This document shows, piece by piece, positions 1 through 6,928 of a stretch of DNA of 12,086 nucleotides. Each line of letters starts with the position of its first letter. Positions within the stretch are counted from its first letter, which is position 1. Where the stretch lies: NCBI GenBank assembly GCA_946481225.1, contig CAMLNJ010000036.1, positions 1 to 12,086 on the forward strand, read 5' to 3'. The translations under genes were made by a program, and so were the position numbers. This DNA is from an uncultured Verrucomicrobiota bacterium. GTDB lineage: Bacteria; Verrucomicrobiota; Verrucomicrobiae; Opitutales; Opitutaceae. A model generated the notes under the pieces. It saw nothing but the letters and a program-made list of their open reading frames with translations, did no database searches and had not been told where the DNA came from.

Positions 1-282
1 TCCGTCATTGTCGCGTTCATCCACGCAGACTATCACGGCCTCTATCACTTGCCTATGCGGTCGCCGAGCGGACGCTTACTGATCTCCCCGGCTCGCCAGC
101 TCCGCAACCCGACCACCACGGGCGCGAAACCATCCGGCAAACACTCCACGCTCAGCGCCAACGCGCCGGCTAACGTCCCCGGACGACGATTTCTCTACCC
201 TCCATGGCATCTCGCTGATCGGGAGGAAGTTCAACCTACCCTACCAGCCACGGGCCGTCCCCGACCGTATGCACCGCTCCCC
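1..282. other. Unassigned stretch, possible gene remnant at left edge
   Basis: I see no recognisable gene here. A plus-strand frame is open from the window edge to a TAG at 286-288. It would give about 95 residues, with a Ser/Pro/Arg-rich composition and no motif I know. Its third positions are only moderately GC-rich and become mixed after about position 190. It could be the decayed or frameshifted 3' end of a gene lying to the left, or non-coding DNA. Its stop codon lies inside the REP-like element that begins at 283. The other two plus-strand frames and the minus strand give nothing better. Confidence 0.3.
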
Positions 283-347
283 GTGTAGCCCCGGCCGTGT
301 TGGCCGTGCCCTTTCGCCAACGCGTCCGGGGACCGGCCCCGCTACAC
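283..347. repeat. REP-like palindromic element, copy 1
   Basis: The element is bounded by inverted GTGTAGC (283-289) and GCTACAC (341-347), with GC-rich imperfectly palindromic DNA inside. The GTAG tetranucleotide at 285-288 and its complement CTAC at 342-345 match the layout of the copies at 5954-6027 and 6929-7029. This is the most degenerate of the three. It sits 55 bp beyond the 3' end of the minus-strand esterase, a typical intergenic position for REP sequences. Confidence 0.55.
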
Positions 348-402
348 CGGAAAGGATCTTCCACTCAAGCTCCGCACACGGTTCAGGCACGGAAAATCAG
401 CG

Positions 403-1197
403 TCAGGCGCGCGCCCGGAGGCCAAGGTTCTCCGCGTGGAAAGCGAGCGCCTCGCGCACGTGGAGATCCCAGTAATCCCAATCGTGCGCCCCCGGAAATT
501 CGCGGTAAACATGCGGGATCTCCGCCTCCGCGAGCGCGCGGGCGAAATCACGGTTCGATTCGAGCAGAAAATCCTCCGTGCCGCAGTCGAGCAGCAACGC
601 CGGCAGTCGGCCCGCCGCCTGCGCCCGCCGCGCATAAAAGAGCGGATCGTGCGCCCCGCCCCGCAGCTCCCCGTCGCCAAAAATGCGCCGCATCTCGGCC
701 AACATCGCCGCATCCCAGTCCAGTCGCCGGGCCGCGTCCGCCAACGTCGCGCCGTCCCCGAAATACGAACGGCCGAACGCGCCGGAATGACTGTTGATCG
801 AGCAGAATCGATCGGCGTGGGCCAACCCCACGCGAAGCGCGCCGTAGCCGCCCATCGACAGCCCGCCGATCGCCCGCGCGCCCCGCTCCGGCTTCGCGGG
901 GAAAAAGCGCTCGATCACCGCCGGCAACTCCACCCCGATGTGCGTCGCCCAGGCGGGCCCGTCCACGTTGTCGGTATAGAAACCGCGCTGCCCGTCCGGC
1001 ATCACGACGATCAGTGGCAGCTTCGCCGCGTAAACCTCCAGCCGGGTTCGGCGCAGCCAGATCGTATGATCGTCGGAACGCCCGTGCAGAAGATAGTAGA
1101 CCGGGAAAGGCCCCTCGCCCGCGTCGGGCAGAAGCACCTGCGCGGTCGTCTGCTTGCCCAGAACCAGGCTTTTCCAATGCAGGGTGACGAGCGCCAT
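403..1197 (-). CDS. Serine esterase of the esterase D / tributyrin esterase type
   Basis: This 264-residue alpha/beta-hydrolase belongs to the esterase family that includes S-formylglutathione hydrolase and small acetyl or tributyrin esterases (Pfam PF00756 by recognition). The nucleophile elbow is G-L-S-M-G with Ser114. The acid is probably Asp209 in the DCGTEDF segment, and the base is His238 in PGAHDW. An oxyanion-region LLHG lies at residues 36-39. No signal peptide is visible, so it is probably cytoplasmic and hydrolyses small acyl esters; the natural substrate cannot be told. The start is the ATG at 1197, where family similarity begins; the same frame stays open far upstream, but only as antisense of rlmI. 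It lies 26 bp downstream of the rlmI-like gene on the same strand and is probably co-transcribed with it. Confidence 0.88.
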   Translation of the reverse strand: MALVTLHWKSLVLGKQTTAQVLLPDAGEGPFPVYYLLHGRSDDHTIWLRRTRLEVYAAKLPLIVVMPDGQRGFYTDNVDGPAWATHIGVELPAVIERFFPAKPERGARAIGGLSMGGYGALRVGLAHADRFCSINSHSGAFGRSYFGDGATLADAARRLDWDAAMLAEMRRIFGDGELRGGAHDPLFYARRAQAAGRLPALLLDCGTEDFLLESNRDFARALAEAEIPHVYREFPGAHDWDYWDLHVREALAFHAENLGLRARA

Positions 1198-1223
1198 GGG
1201 AGGAATCGAAAGGCCGGCCGGCT

Positions 1224-2387
1224 CTAGTCGACCCGCACGATGTAGCCGCGGAGATACTCGCTTTCCGGCATGGTGACGAGCACCGGGTGATCCGGCGGCT
1301 GATGGCAAAACTCCACGACCTGCACCTTGCGCTTCGCGTCCGCCGCGGCCTCGGCGAGGACGCCGCGCAGCTCCGCGTCCTGCATGTGGTGCGAGCAGGT
1401 GTAGGTGGCGAGCAGTCCGCCCGGCGAAAGCGACTTCATCGCGCGCAGGTTCAGCTCCTTGTAACCGCGCAGCGCGCCGTCGATCGCGCTCTTCGATTTC
1501 GCGAAGGGGGGCGGGTCGAGCACGATCAGATCCCAGGTCTCGTCGCGCTTCGCGCCGAAGTAGTCGAAGACGTTCACCGCCTCGAACTCGGCCGACACGC
1601 CGTTGCGCTCGGCGTTGCGCTTCGCCTGCGTGATCGCGTCGAAGGCGCTGTCGAGGCCCCGCACCGCCGTCGCGCCCGCGCGGGCGGCGTGCAGCGCGAA
1701 GGAACCCTGGTTGCAAAACGCGTCGAGGACGCGGCGCCCTTTCGCGTGCTTCGCCACCACCGCGTGCTGCAAGCGCTGGTCGAGATAAAATCCCGTCTTC
1801 TGCCCGCTCTGGAGGTCGAGCCAGTAGTCGAAGCCCTCGATCCGATGCCAGCGCGGCTCCCAGGCCTTGCCGCTCCGGGTGCCCACCGCCAGGGGCAGGC
1901 CCTCGAGCCGGCGGATCGAGGCGTCGTTGCGCAAAATGACCTCGGCCGCGCCGGTAAGCGCCGCGAGCGCGTCGACGATCAGCGACGCGCGGCGGTCCAT
2001 CGCCAGCGTCTGGATCTGCACCACGAGCGTCTCGCCGAACTGGTCGACCACCACGCCCGGAAGGTCGTCGGACTCCGACCAGACGAGGCGGCGGTTCGCC
2101 GCCGTATCCACGCCGCCACGACGCGCGATGGCGCCCTCGAGGGCGCCGCGGATGAAAGCCTCGTCCAGCGCCACGCGATCGCGGCTGATCCGGCGCCAGA
2201 CGATCTGCGACTTCGAATTGTAGATGCCCGTGCCAAGAAAGCGGCCGGTCCGGTCGCGCAGCTCGACCAGCTCCCCGTCGTGCTCCGCCGGGGCGAGCGC
2301 CTCCACCTCGTTCCCGAACACCCAGGGGTGTCCGGCGAGCACGCGGGCGCGGGCGTTGGGTTTCAGTTTCAGCGAAGCTTCGGCCAT
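1224..2387 (-). CDS. rlmI: Class I SAM-dependent rRNA methyltransferase, RlmI-like
   Basis: The 387-residue protein has the full RlmI layout. An N-terminal PUA RNA-binding domain (about 1-75) is followed by a linker domain and a C-terminal Rossmann methyltransferase. Visible motifs are the family signature QKTGFYLDQR (196-205), SAM motif I in LDAFCNQGSF (221-230), motif IV DPPPFAKSK (291-299) and a late CSHH (331-334) with the conserved cysteine. RlmI of E. coli makes 5-methylcytosine at position 1962 of 23S rRNA; the same target is inferred here, not shown. I prefer the ATG at 2387 because similarity starts at ASLKLKPNARARVLAGHPWVFG; an in-frame ATG at 2417 would add ten residues. Motif I differs from the usual FCYTGGF. 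An intrinsic terminator lies just upstream, so the gene needs its own promoter or readthrough. Confidence 0.88.
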   Translation of the reverse strand: MAEASLKLKPNARARVLAGHPWVFGNEVEALAPAEHDGELVELRDRTGRFLGTGIYNSKSQIVWRRISRDRVALDEAFIRGALEGAIARRGGVDTAANRRLVWSESDDLPGVVVDQFGETLVVQIQTLAMDRRASLIVDALAALTGAAEVILRNDASIRRLEGLPLAVGTRSGKAWEPRWHRIEGFDYWLDLQSGQKTGFYLDQRLQHAVVAKHAKGRRVLDAFCNQGSFALHAARAGATAVRGLDSAFDAITQAKRNAERNGVSAEFEAVNVFDYFGAKRDETWDLIVLDPPPFAKSKSAIDGALRGYKELNLRAMKSLSPGGLLATYTCSHHMQDAELRGVLAEAAADAKRKVQVVEFCHQPPDHPVLVTMPESEYLRGYIVRVD

Positions 2388-2428
2388 AGCCGCGCACTTC
2401 ACCGCGAGCCGACGCATGGCGAAAGCCC

Positions 2429-2458
2429 AAAAAAAAGCCGCCCGGGAAACCCGGGCGG
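2429..2458 (-). terminator. Intrinsic terminator upstream of rlmI
   Basis: A perfect 9-bp GC stem (CCGCCCGGG at 2438-2446, CCCGGGCGG at 2450-2458) closes an AAA loop. On the minus strand it is followed by one C and eight U (the A run at 2429-2436). It lies 30 bp past the stop of the 45-residue ORF and 41 bp before the preferred rlmI start. It therefore ends the miniprotein transcript, or acts as an attenuator between the two genes. Confidence 0.9.
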
Positions 2459-2488
2459 TGAAAGTGGACCTAAACGCGACAAAGAGGC

Positions 2489-2626
2489 TTATTCTCCGCG
2501 CGGCTCCTGTCCCCGGTGGAAACCGGTCTCGTCCTCGAAGCCCTCGGGAGCGCGCCAGAGCGCTCCGGCGAGCACGACGAGGCCCACCGTGTAGAGCAGG
2601 CCGAGAAATGCGATGGTGAGCAGCAT
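2489..2626 (-). CDS. 45-residue single-pass membrane miniprotein
   Basis: I do not recognise this small ORF. Residues 1-24 form one clear hydrophobic helix (MLLTIAFLGLLYTVGLVVLA then GALW). A short acidic and basic polar tail rich in Glu, Asp, Arg and Gly follows and ends at a TAA. Nearly all codons end in G or C, unlike random sequence in this stretch, and the stop is followed after 30 bp by a strong intrinsic terminator on the same strand. These points argue for a real, separately transcribed gene. The likely location is the inner membrane. No Shine-Dalgarno sequence precedes the ATG, as for most genes here. It is transcribed divergently from prfC. Confidence 0.62.
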   Translation of the reverse strand: MLLTIAFLGLLYTVGLVVLAGALWRAPEGFEDETGFHRGQEPRGE

Positions 2627-2912
2627 GACTTGCAGGGGTTGAGGGTTGTTTCGAACACCATCAGCCAAGGTGGTTTTACAATTCCCGCCACTGAAACCTG
2701 CGTCAGCGAAGCGTCAAAAACACCTCGTATCTAGGGGCATTATCCTAGGTTGGCCATTCCCATGCCGGGAGAAGGGCCCGATGGACCGCGGAAAGCCGGC
2801 GGATGATACGCAACGGCGGCGCCCCGCCACACGCTCCGGGCATCGGGCGATATGCGGGCGCGTTTTCCCCTTCCCCTTCCCGCCCGCGCCGCGTGTGCTT
2901 GCCGGTTTCGAC
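2627..2912. promoter_or_regulatory. Divergent intergenic region between miniprotein and prfC
   Basis: These 286 bp separate two divergently transcribed genes, so promoters in both directions must lie here. The part at 2650-2760 is clearly poorer in GC than its surroundings. It contains a TTGACG on the minus strand (2717-2722) and a small hairpin around 2733-2750 (CTAGG and CCTAG arms), but no -10 box with proper spacing that I would defend. The open prfC frame extends back through this region, but its Pro/Arg-rich translation is not RF3-like. Confidence 0.4.
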
Positions 2913-4556
2913 ATGACGCCCGCCCAGGAAATCGCCCGCCGCCGCACCTTCGCGATCATCTCGCACCCCGACGCCGGCAAAACCACGCTCACGGAAAAGT
3001 TCCTTCTCTACGGGAACGCCATCCACCTCGCCGGTTCCGTCACCGCGCGCAAACAGCAGCGCTCCACCACCTCCGATTGGATGGAGATCGAGAAACAACG
3101 CGGCATCTCCATCTCCTCGACCGTCCTCCAATTCGATTACCAAGGCTACGCGGTCAACCTGCTCGACACCCCCGGCCACAAGGACTTCTCGGAGGACACC
3201 TACCGCGTGCTGACCGCGGTCGACGCCGCGCTCATGGTGATCGACTCCGCCAAGGGCATCGAACCCCAGACGCGCAAGCTCTTCGAGGTCTGCAAACGCC
3301 GCGGCATCCCGATCTTCACTTTCTTCAACAAGTGCGACCGCCCCACCCAAAACCCGCTCGAACTCATCGACGAGCTCGAACGCGTGCTCGGTCTCGCGCC
3401 CTGCCCCGTCACCTGGCCCCTCGGCAACGGCCCGTCCTTCCGCGGCGTGTTCGACCGGCGCGTCAACCAGGTGCATCTCTTCGAACGCGTCCCCGGCGGC
3501 GCCTTCCGCGCCCCCGTCAACGTGACCGGCCTCGAAGACCCGCAGGTCCGCGAAAAATTCGACGACCTCACCTACGCCGAGGTCACCGAGCAGATCGCCA
3601 TGCTCGACGGCGCCACCGCCCCGCTCGATCTCGCCGCGGTCCACGCCGGCAAGCAGACCCCGTGCTTCTTCGGCTCCGCCGTGAACAACTTCGGCGTGCA
3701 GCTCCTCCTCGAGGGCTTTCTCCAAAAATCCATCCCGCCGACCGCGCGCCGCTCCATGTCCGTTCCCACGCCCGGCGCGCCCGCCCCGACCGAGGCGCGC
3801 GAGGTGCCGATCACGCATCCGAAGTTCTCCGGCTTCGTCTTCAAGATCCAGGCGAACATGGACCCGAAACACCGCGACCGCATCGCCTTCATCCGCGTCT
3901 GCTCCGGCAAATTCGAGCGCGACATGGTCGTGACCCACCAGCGCACCGGCAAACAGGTCCGTCTCTCGTCCGCCCACCGCCTCTTCGGCCAGGAGCGCGA
4001 GACGGTCGACGTCGCCTGGCCCGGCGACGTCATCGGCCTCGTCGGCCACGACTCCTTCGGCATCGGCGACACGCTTACCGAAGACCGCAGCATCGCCTAC
4101 GACGAGATCCCGCGCTTCCCGAGCGAGGTCTTCGCCTACATCTTCAACCCCACCTCCTCCGACGCGAAGAAGTATCGCGCCGGACTCGAACAGCTCCTCC
4201 AGGAGGGCGTCGTCCAATCCTTCCAACCGCGCAACGCCCCCCCGGGCGCCACGCTCCTCGCCGCCGTCGGCCCGCTGCAATTCGAGGTCGTGCAAGCCCG
4301 CCTGAAGTCGGAATACAACGCCGAGTCGAAGCTCGAGCCCGCCCCCTGGACCCAGCTCCGCTGGCTCTCGCCCCACCCCTCGCTGGAAAACCCGCAAAGC
4401 CTCATCGTCGCCAGCGGCGTCACCTTCGGCTCCGACAAATTCGGCAACCCAATCGTCCTCTTCCCCAACGACTGGACGCGCGAATACTTCGTGGAAAAGA
4501 ACCCCGAACTGAAACTCCACGAGATGCCGATCGAGCAAACCACGGCCGCCGCCTGA
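2913..4556 (+). CDS. prfC: Peptide chain release factor 3 (RF3), translational GTPase
   Basis: RF3 is a cytoplasmic GTPase that removes RF1 or RF2 from the ribosome after peptide release. The 547-residue product is close to the family's usual length of about 530. The GTPase elements are in order: P-loop SHPDAGKTT (17-25), switch I RGISISST (63-70), DTPGHKDF (85-92), NKCD (139-142) and GSA (254-256). A beta-barrel domain II and the RF3-type C-terminal domain follow. The stretch RRTFAIISHPDAGKTT distinguishes RF3 from EF-G. I chose the ATG at 2913 because MTPAQEIARRRTFAII aligns with known RF3 starts; the upstream extension is low-complexity Pro/Arg. No Shine-Dalgarno is visible. Downstream, 103 bp separate it from the secreted-protein gene, with no clear terminator. 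Confidence 0.96.
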   Translation: MTPAQEIARRRTFAIISHPDAGKTTLTEKFLLYGNAIHLAGSVTARKQQRSTTSDWMEIEKQRGISISSTVLQFDYQGYAVNLLDTPGHKDFSEDTYRVLTAVDAALMVIDSAKGIEPQTRKLFEVCKRRGIPIFTFFNKCDRPTQNPLELIDELERVLGLAPCPVTWPLGNGPSFRGVFDRRVNQVHLFERVPGGAFRAPVNVTGLEDPQVREKFDDLTYAEVTEQIAMLDGATAPLDLAAVHAGKQTPCFFGSAVNNFGVQLLLEGFLQKSIPPTARRSMSVPTPGAPAPTEAREVPITHPKFSGFVFKIQANMDPKHRDRIAFIRVCSGKFERDMVVTHQRTGKQVRLSSAHRLFGQERETVDVAWPGDVIGLVGHDSFGIGDTLTEDRSIAYDEIPRFPSEVFAYIFNPTSSDAKKYRAGLEQLLQEGVVQSFQPRNAPPGATLLAAVGPLQFEVVQARLKSEYNAESKLEPAPWTQLRWLSPHPSLENPQSLIVASGVTFGSDKFGNPIVLFPNDWTREYFVEKNPELKLHEMPIEQTTAAA

Positions 4557-4659
4557 AACGCCCGCCCCCGCCACGGCCGTTCGCGCGGAAATCGTTCGTC
4601 TGCCGTTGCCACGGCCGCTCGCCGCCCCTCTCCTCCCCACGTCCTCCCGCGCCCTCGCC

Positions 4660-5373
4660 ATGAAACTTCAACTTCTCCTCGCCTCCCTCGTCGCGCCCCT
4701 CGGGCTCGCCTCCACCGCGTCCGCCGCCCTCGTCGCCAACTTCCAGGCGCCTTTCACCGTCGCGCTCACGCTCACCCGCGACACCGAGCCGAAGATCAAA
4801 CCGATCAGCGGCGGCCACGAGCTCACCACGAGCTTCCAGACCGTCCGCATCACCGCCCGCGATTTTCTCCAAAACCTCATCGACGAGGGCAAAATCATGC
4901 CTCCGCTCGCCGGCTGGAGCCTCGTCGTGCGCTGCACCTCCAACGACGTTTACGGCCTTGATCGCCAAGTCTTCGCCGTCAAAGCCGGCCACCCCGAATA
5001 CGCCCTCGACGGGGTCGACGCGCCCGCCATCGATTTCGGCCCGGACTTCCTGATCAGCTCCGCCCGGCTTCGCTCCGTCGGCGGCCAGCTCACCTCCGGC
5101 AACGACCAAAAGAAGTTCTCCTTCTCCGGCGCCTTCGACACGCCGCTTTCGCCGATGAACCTCGCCGGCGTCGGTCGGATCATCCTCGTCTACAAGACCT
5201 TCTCGCTCGGCAGCGACTCGGGCGCGGTCCCCGTGCCCACCCGCGTCGATCTCTGGCCCACCGGCGGAGTCCATGTCGGCGGTCAGCTCGGCGGCGAGGT
5301 CTACGTCGTCGAAGGCGACATCACCTACGGCCAGCACCGCGTGACCGCGCTGCGCAGCGTCGCCGCCGAATGA
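4660..5373 (+). CDS. Exported protein of unknown function, 237 residues
   Basis: I do not recognise the family. The N-terminus is a good Sec signal peptide: MKLQ, a hydrophobic Leu/Ala core, then an A-S-A cleavage site near residue 22. The mature part looks beta-rich, with alternating hydrophobic residues and many Gly, Val, Thr and Asp. It has a single cysteine, in VVRCTSND, and lacks a lipobox or an obvious transmembrane segment. It is probably periplasmic or released. The start at 4660 is set by the signal peptide; an earlier in-frame ATG at 4606 would bury it. The stop overlaps the next start codon (ATGA at 5370-5373), so this gene and the HEAT-repeat gene are translationally coupled and may act together. 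Confidence 0.8.
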   Translation: MKLQLLLASLVAPLGLASTASAALVANFQAPFTVALTLTRDTEPKIKPISGGHELTTSFQTVRITARDFLQNLIDEGKIMPPLAGWSLVVRCTSNDVYGLDRQVFAVKAGHPEYALDGVDAPAIDFGPDFLISSARLRSVGGQLTSGNDQKKFSFSGAFDTPLSPMNLAGVGRIILVYKTFSLGSDSGAVPVPTRVDLWPTGGVHVGGQLGGEVYVVEGDITYGQHRVTALRSVAAE

Positions 5374-5924
5374 GCGCGAACCGCACGAGCCGGCCCCTTT
5401 GGCCCATCCTGCTGGCGCTCGTCCTCGGGGCCGGCTCGGGCGCGTTTTTTTGGCTGATGCGGGAAACCGCGCCCCCGACGCCTCAGGCGCCTCCCGCCCT
5501 CGCGTCCGCGCGTTCCGCCTCGTCGCCGCAGATCGTTCCCGCCCCGGGTGCCCCTGTTTCCGACCGGGCCCCCGCCTCCGCGACGGACACAAGCGCGGCC
5601 GAGCCCCCTCTGCTGACCGGAGAAGCCGCCATCGAGGCGATCTCCGAGCTCTCCGCCACCTACGACGCGGCTTCCGTCCCCGCCCTCGCCCGCTACCTCA
5701 AGCACAAGGACCCGGAAATCCGCGCCGCAGCGCGCGACGGCCTCATCAACCTCGGTGAACGCGCCGCCATCCCTTTCCTCGCGGAAGCGGCGAAGACTGC
5801 GCCCGTCGGGGAGGCGCAGTCCTTGCGCGAAGCCGCCGAGTTTCTCGCGCTGCCCACCTGGACCGAACACCGCGAGGCGCAAAAAAAGGCCCGCGCAACA
5901 CAAGCCACCGGCCCTTCGGCCTGA
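5370..5924 (+). CDS. Membrane-anchored HEAT-repeat protein, 184 residues
   Basis: One transmembrane helix (about residues 10-30) follows a short basic N-terminus. A Pro/Ala/Ser-rich linker (about 33-78) leads to a helical domain (about 83-165) with HEAT-like repeats. The clearest runs from VPALARYLKHKDPEIRAAAR to DGLINLGERAAIPFLAEA. The topology implies inner-membrane anchoring with the helical domain in the periplasm. HEAT domains are protein-binding scaffolds, so the overlapping upstream gene's secreted product is a natural candidate partner; that is inference. The start codon shares the ATGA overlap with the previous gene. I know no named family for the whole protein. Confidence 0.8.
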   Translation: MSANRTSRPLWPILLALVLGAGSGAFFWLMRETAPPTPQAPPALASARSASSPQIVPAPGAPVSDRAPASATDTSAAEPPLLTGEAAIEAISELSATYDAASVPALARYLKHKDPEIRAAARDGLINLGERAAIPFLAEAAKTAPVGEAQSLREAAEFLALPTWTEHREAQKKARATQATGPSA

Positions 5925-5953
5925 TCCCTTTCGCGTCCGCCGTCCGTGGCGCT

Positions 5954-6027
5954 GGCCGGGCCTCCAAGCTGTAGGCCCGACCCGCTGGTCGGGCTGCCGA
6001 GCCGACGACCTAACCCTACACCCGGCC
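5954..6027. repeat. REP-like palindromic element, copy 2
   Basis: Nested inverted repeats are visible: outer GGCCGGG (5954-5960) with CCCGGCC (6021-6027), then TGTAGG (5970-5975) with CCTACA (6015-6020). Directly next to the GTAG at 5971-5974 is a perfect 8-bp hairpin, GCCCGACC (5975-5982), loop CGCT, GGTCGGGC (5987-5994). The right half keeps only the CTAC (6016-6019). A GTAG foot followed by a hairpin is the classical REP layout. It lies between convergent genes and could also act as a transcript-end structure, though it lacks a U run. Confidence 0.75.
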
Positions 6028-6037
6028 TGACCGCCCC

Positions 6038-6826
6038 TCAAACGTAGAGGTAGACGTAGATCGCGAAAATCACCGCGATCGCGCCCGCCCCGGCCGCCAC
6101 GCCCCAGAGCAGATTCCGCTTCCGCGCCGCGAGCGCGAAGGTCGCCACGATCACCGCGGCCTGCGCGGCGAGCATGCCGAAGAAAAAACGCTGGCTGCGC
6201 AGGTGGTGGCGCTCGGCCTGGGCGTTGGCCGTGGCGACCTGGAGCTCGTAGATCCGGGCGACGTCGGAAATCAGCTTCGCCTCCTCGTCGTAACGCGCGG
6301 CATTGAAGGCCAGGCGAGTCGCCGCGGGCGCCTTCGCCAGCTCTTTCACCTGCGGCGCGGTGAGCGTGTCGTAGAGCTCGGCGCGTTCCTTCGCCGCCTT
6401 GAGCACGTCCGCCACCTTCCGCTCGTCGAGCGCCAGGAGCAACGGATTCACGGAGGCGGCCGGAGCATCGGATCGCAGCGCCTCCATGCCCGCCTGGATG
6501 TCGGAGGGCGGCTCGGCCGCGGGCGGAGGCGGCGGCGCCTCCTCGCGGGTGCCCGCCGCGCCGAGCATCTCGAGCGTGTTGCGCTGGAGCTCCCCGCGCA
6601 TGCGCTTGGCCTGGAAAAACGCCCACTGGTCGCCGGCGCGCGACTGGAGCTGCGCCCCGTAGGCGCGCTGATATTGCGCCTTCGTCATCTCGCTCGACGC
6701 AAGTCCGGCCAGCAGCGTGGCGATCACCGTCATGATGACGGGCGTCGCCGCGAGCGCGCGCCCCATCAGGGTCTGCGGGAGGTCGGCTTGGGCTTTGAGC
6801 GTGTCGAGCGGAAGCGGCTTGGCCAT
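6038..6826 (-). CDS. DUF4337-type membrane protein
   Basis: The 262-residue protein has one N-terminal transmembrane helix (about 24-44) and two at the C-terminus (about 213-233 and 239-261), with a long soluble helical middle. The segment MTKAQYQRAYGAQLQSRAGDQWAFFQAKRMRGE (split here as MTKAQYQRAYGAQ, LQSRAGDQWAFF and QAKRMRGE) is characteristic of DUF4337, an uncharacterised family. A Pro/Ala-rich loop lies at about 97-108. The function is unknown. I prefer the ATG at 6826 (MAKPLPLDTLKAQ); in-frame ATGs at 6835 and 6907 would add Arg-rich residues that do not look conserved. It is the last gene of the minus-strand run, 312 bp behind its upstream neighbour, so it may have its own promoter. 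Confidence 0.82.
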   Translation of the reverse strand: MAKPLPLDTLKAQADLPQTLMGRALAATPVIMTVIATLLAGLASSEMTKAQYQRAYGAQLQSRAGDQWAFFQAKRMRGELQRNTLEMLGAAGTREEAPPPPPAAEPPSDIQAGMEALRSDAPAASVNPLLLALDERKVADVLKAAKERAELYDTLTAPQVKELAKAPAATRLAFNAARYDEEAKLISDVARIYELQVATANAQAERHHLRSQRFFFGMLAAQAAVIVATFALAARKRNLLWGVAAGAGAIAVIFAIYVYLYV

Positions 6827-6928
6827 GCGCGGCATCCCACGCCCGGGCCGTCCCGAACGCAACCGCAAGCGCGCCCGGAGACGGCGGGCGACAGGGAGAG
6901 AACTCACCCGCCATGCCGACTCGTCGTT

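Noticed and set aside
1198..2430. Extension of the esterase frame far upstream, giving a 675-residue protein
   Set aside because: The first 411 residues are Arg/Gly/Ala-rich shadow translation of the rlmI gene; esterase similarity begins at the ATG at 1197.
2697..2722. Possible minus-strand promoter with TTGACG for the miniprotein
   Set aside because: No acceptable -10 hexamer lies 16-18 bp downstream; the best reaches three of six matches, which is chance level.
2781..2912. Earlier in-frame starts for prfC
   Set aside because: RF3 proteins start near MTPAQEIARRRTFAII; the extension is Pro/Arg-rich and not family-like.
2745..4661. 638-codon open frame on the minus strand opposite prfC
   Set aside because: It is antisense to an unmistakable RF3. 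Its Gly/Glu/Asp/Arg-rich translation is what a GC-rich codon-biased gene produces in reverse.
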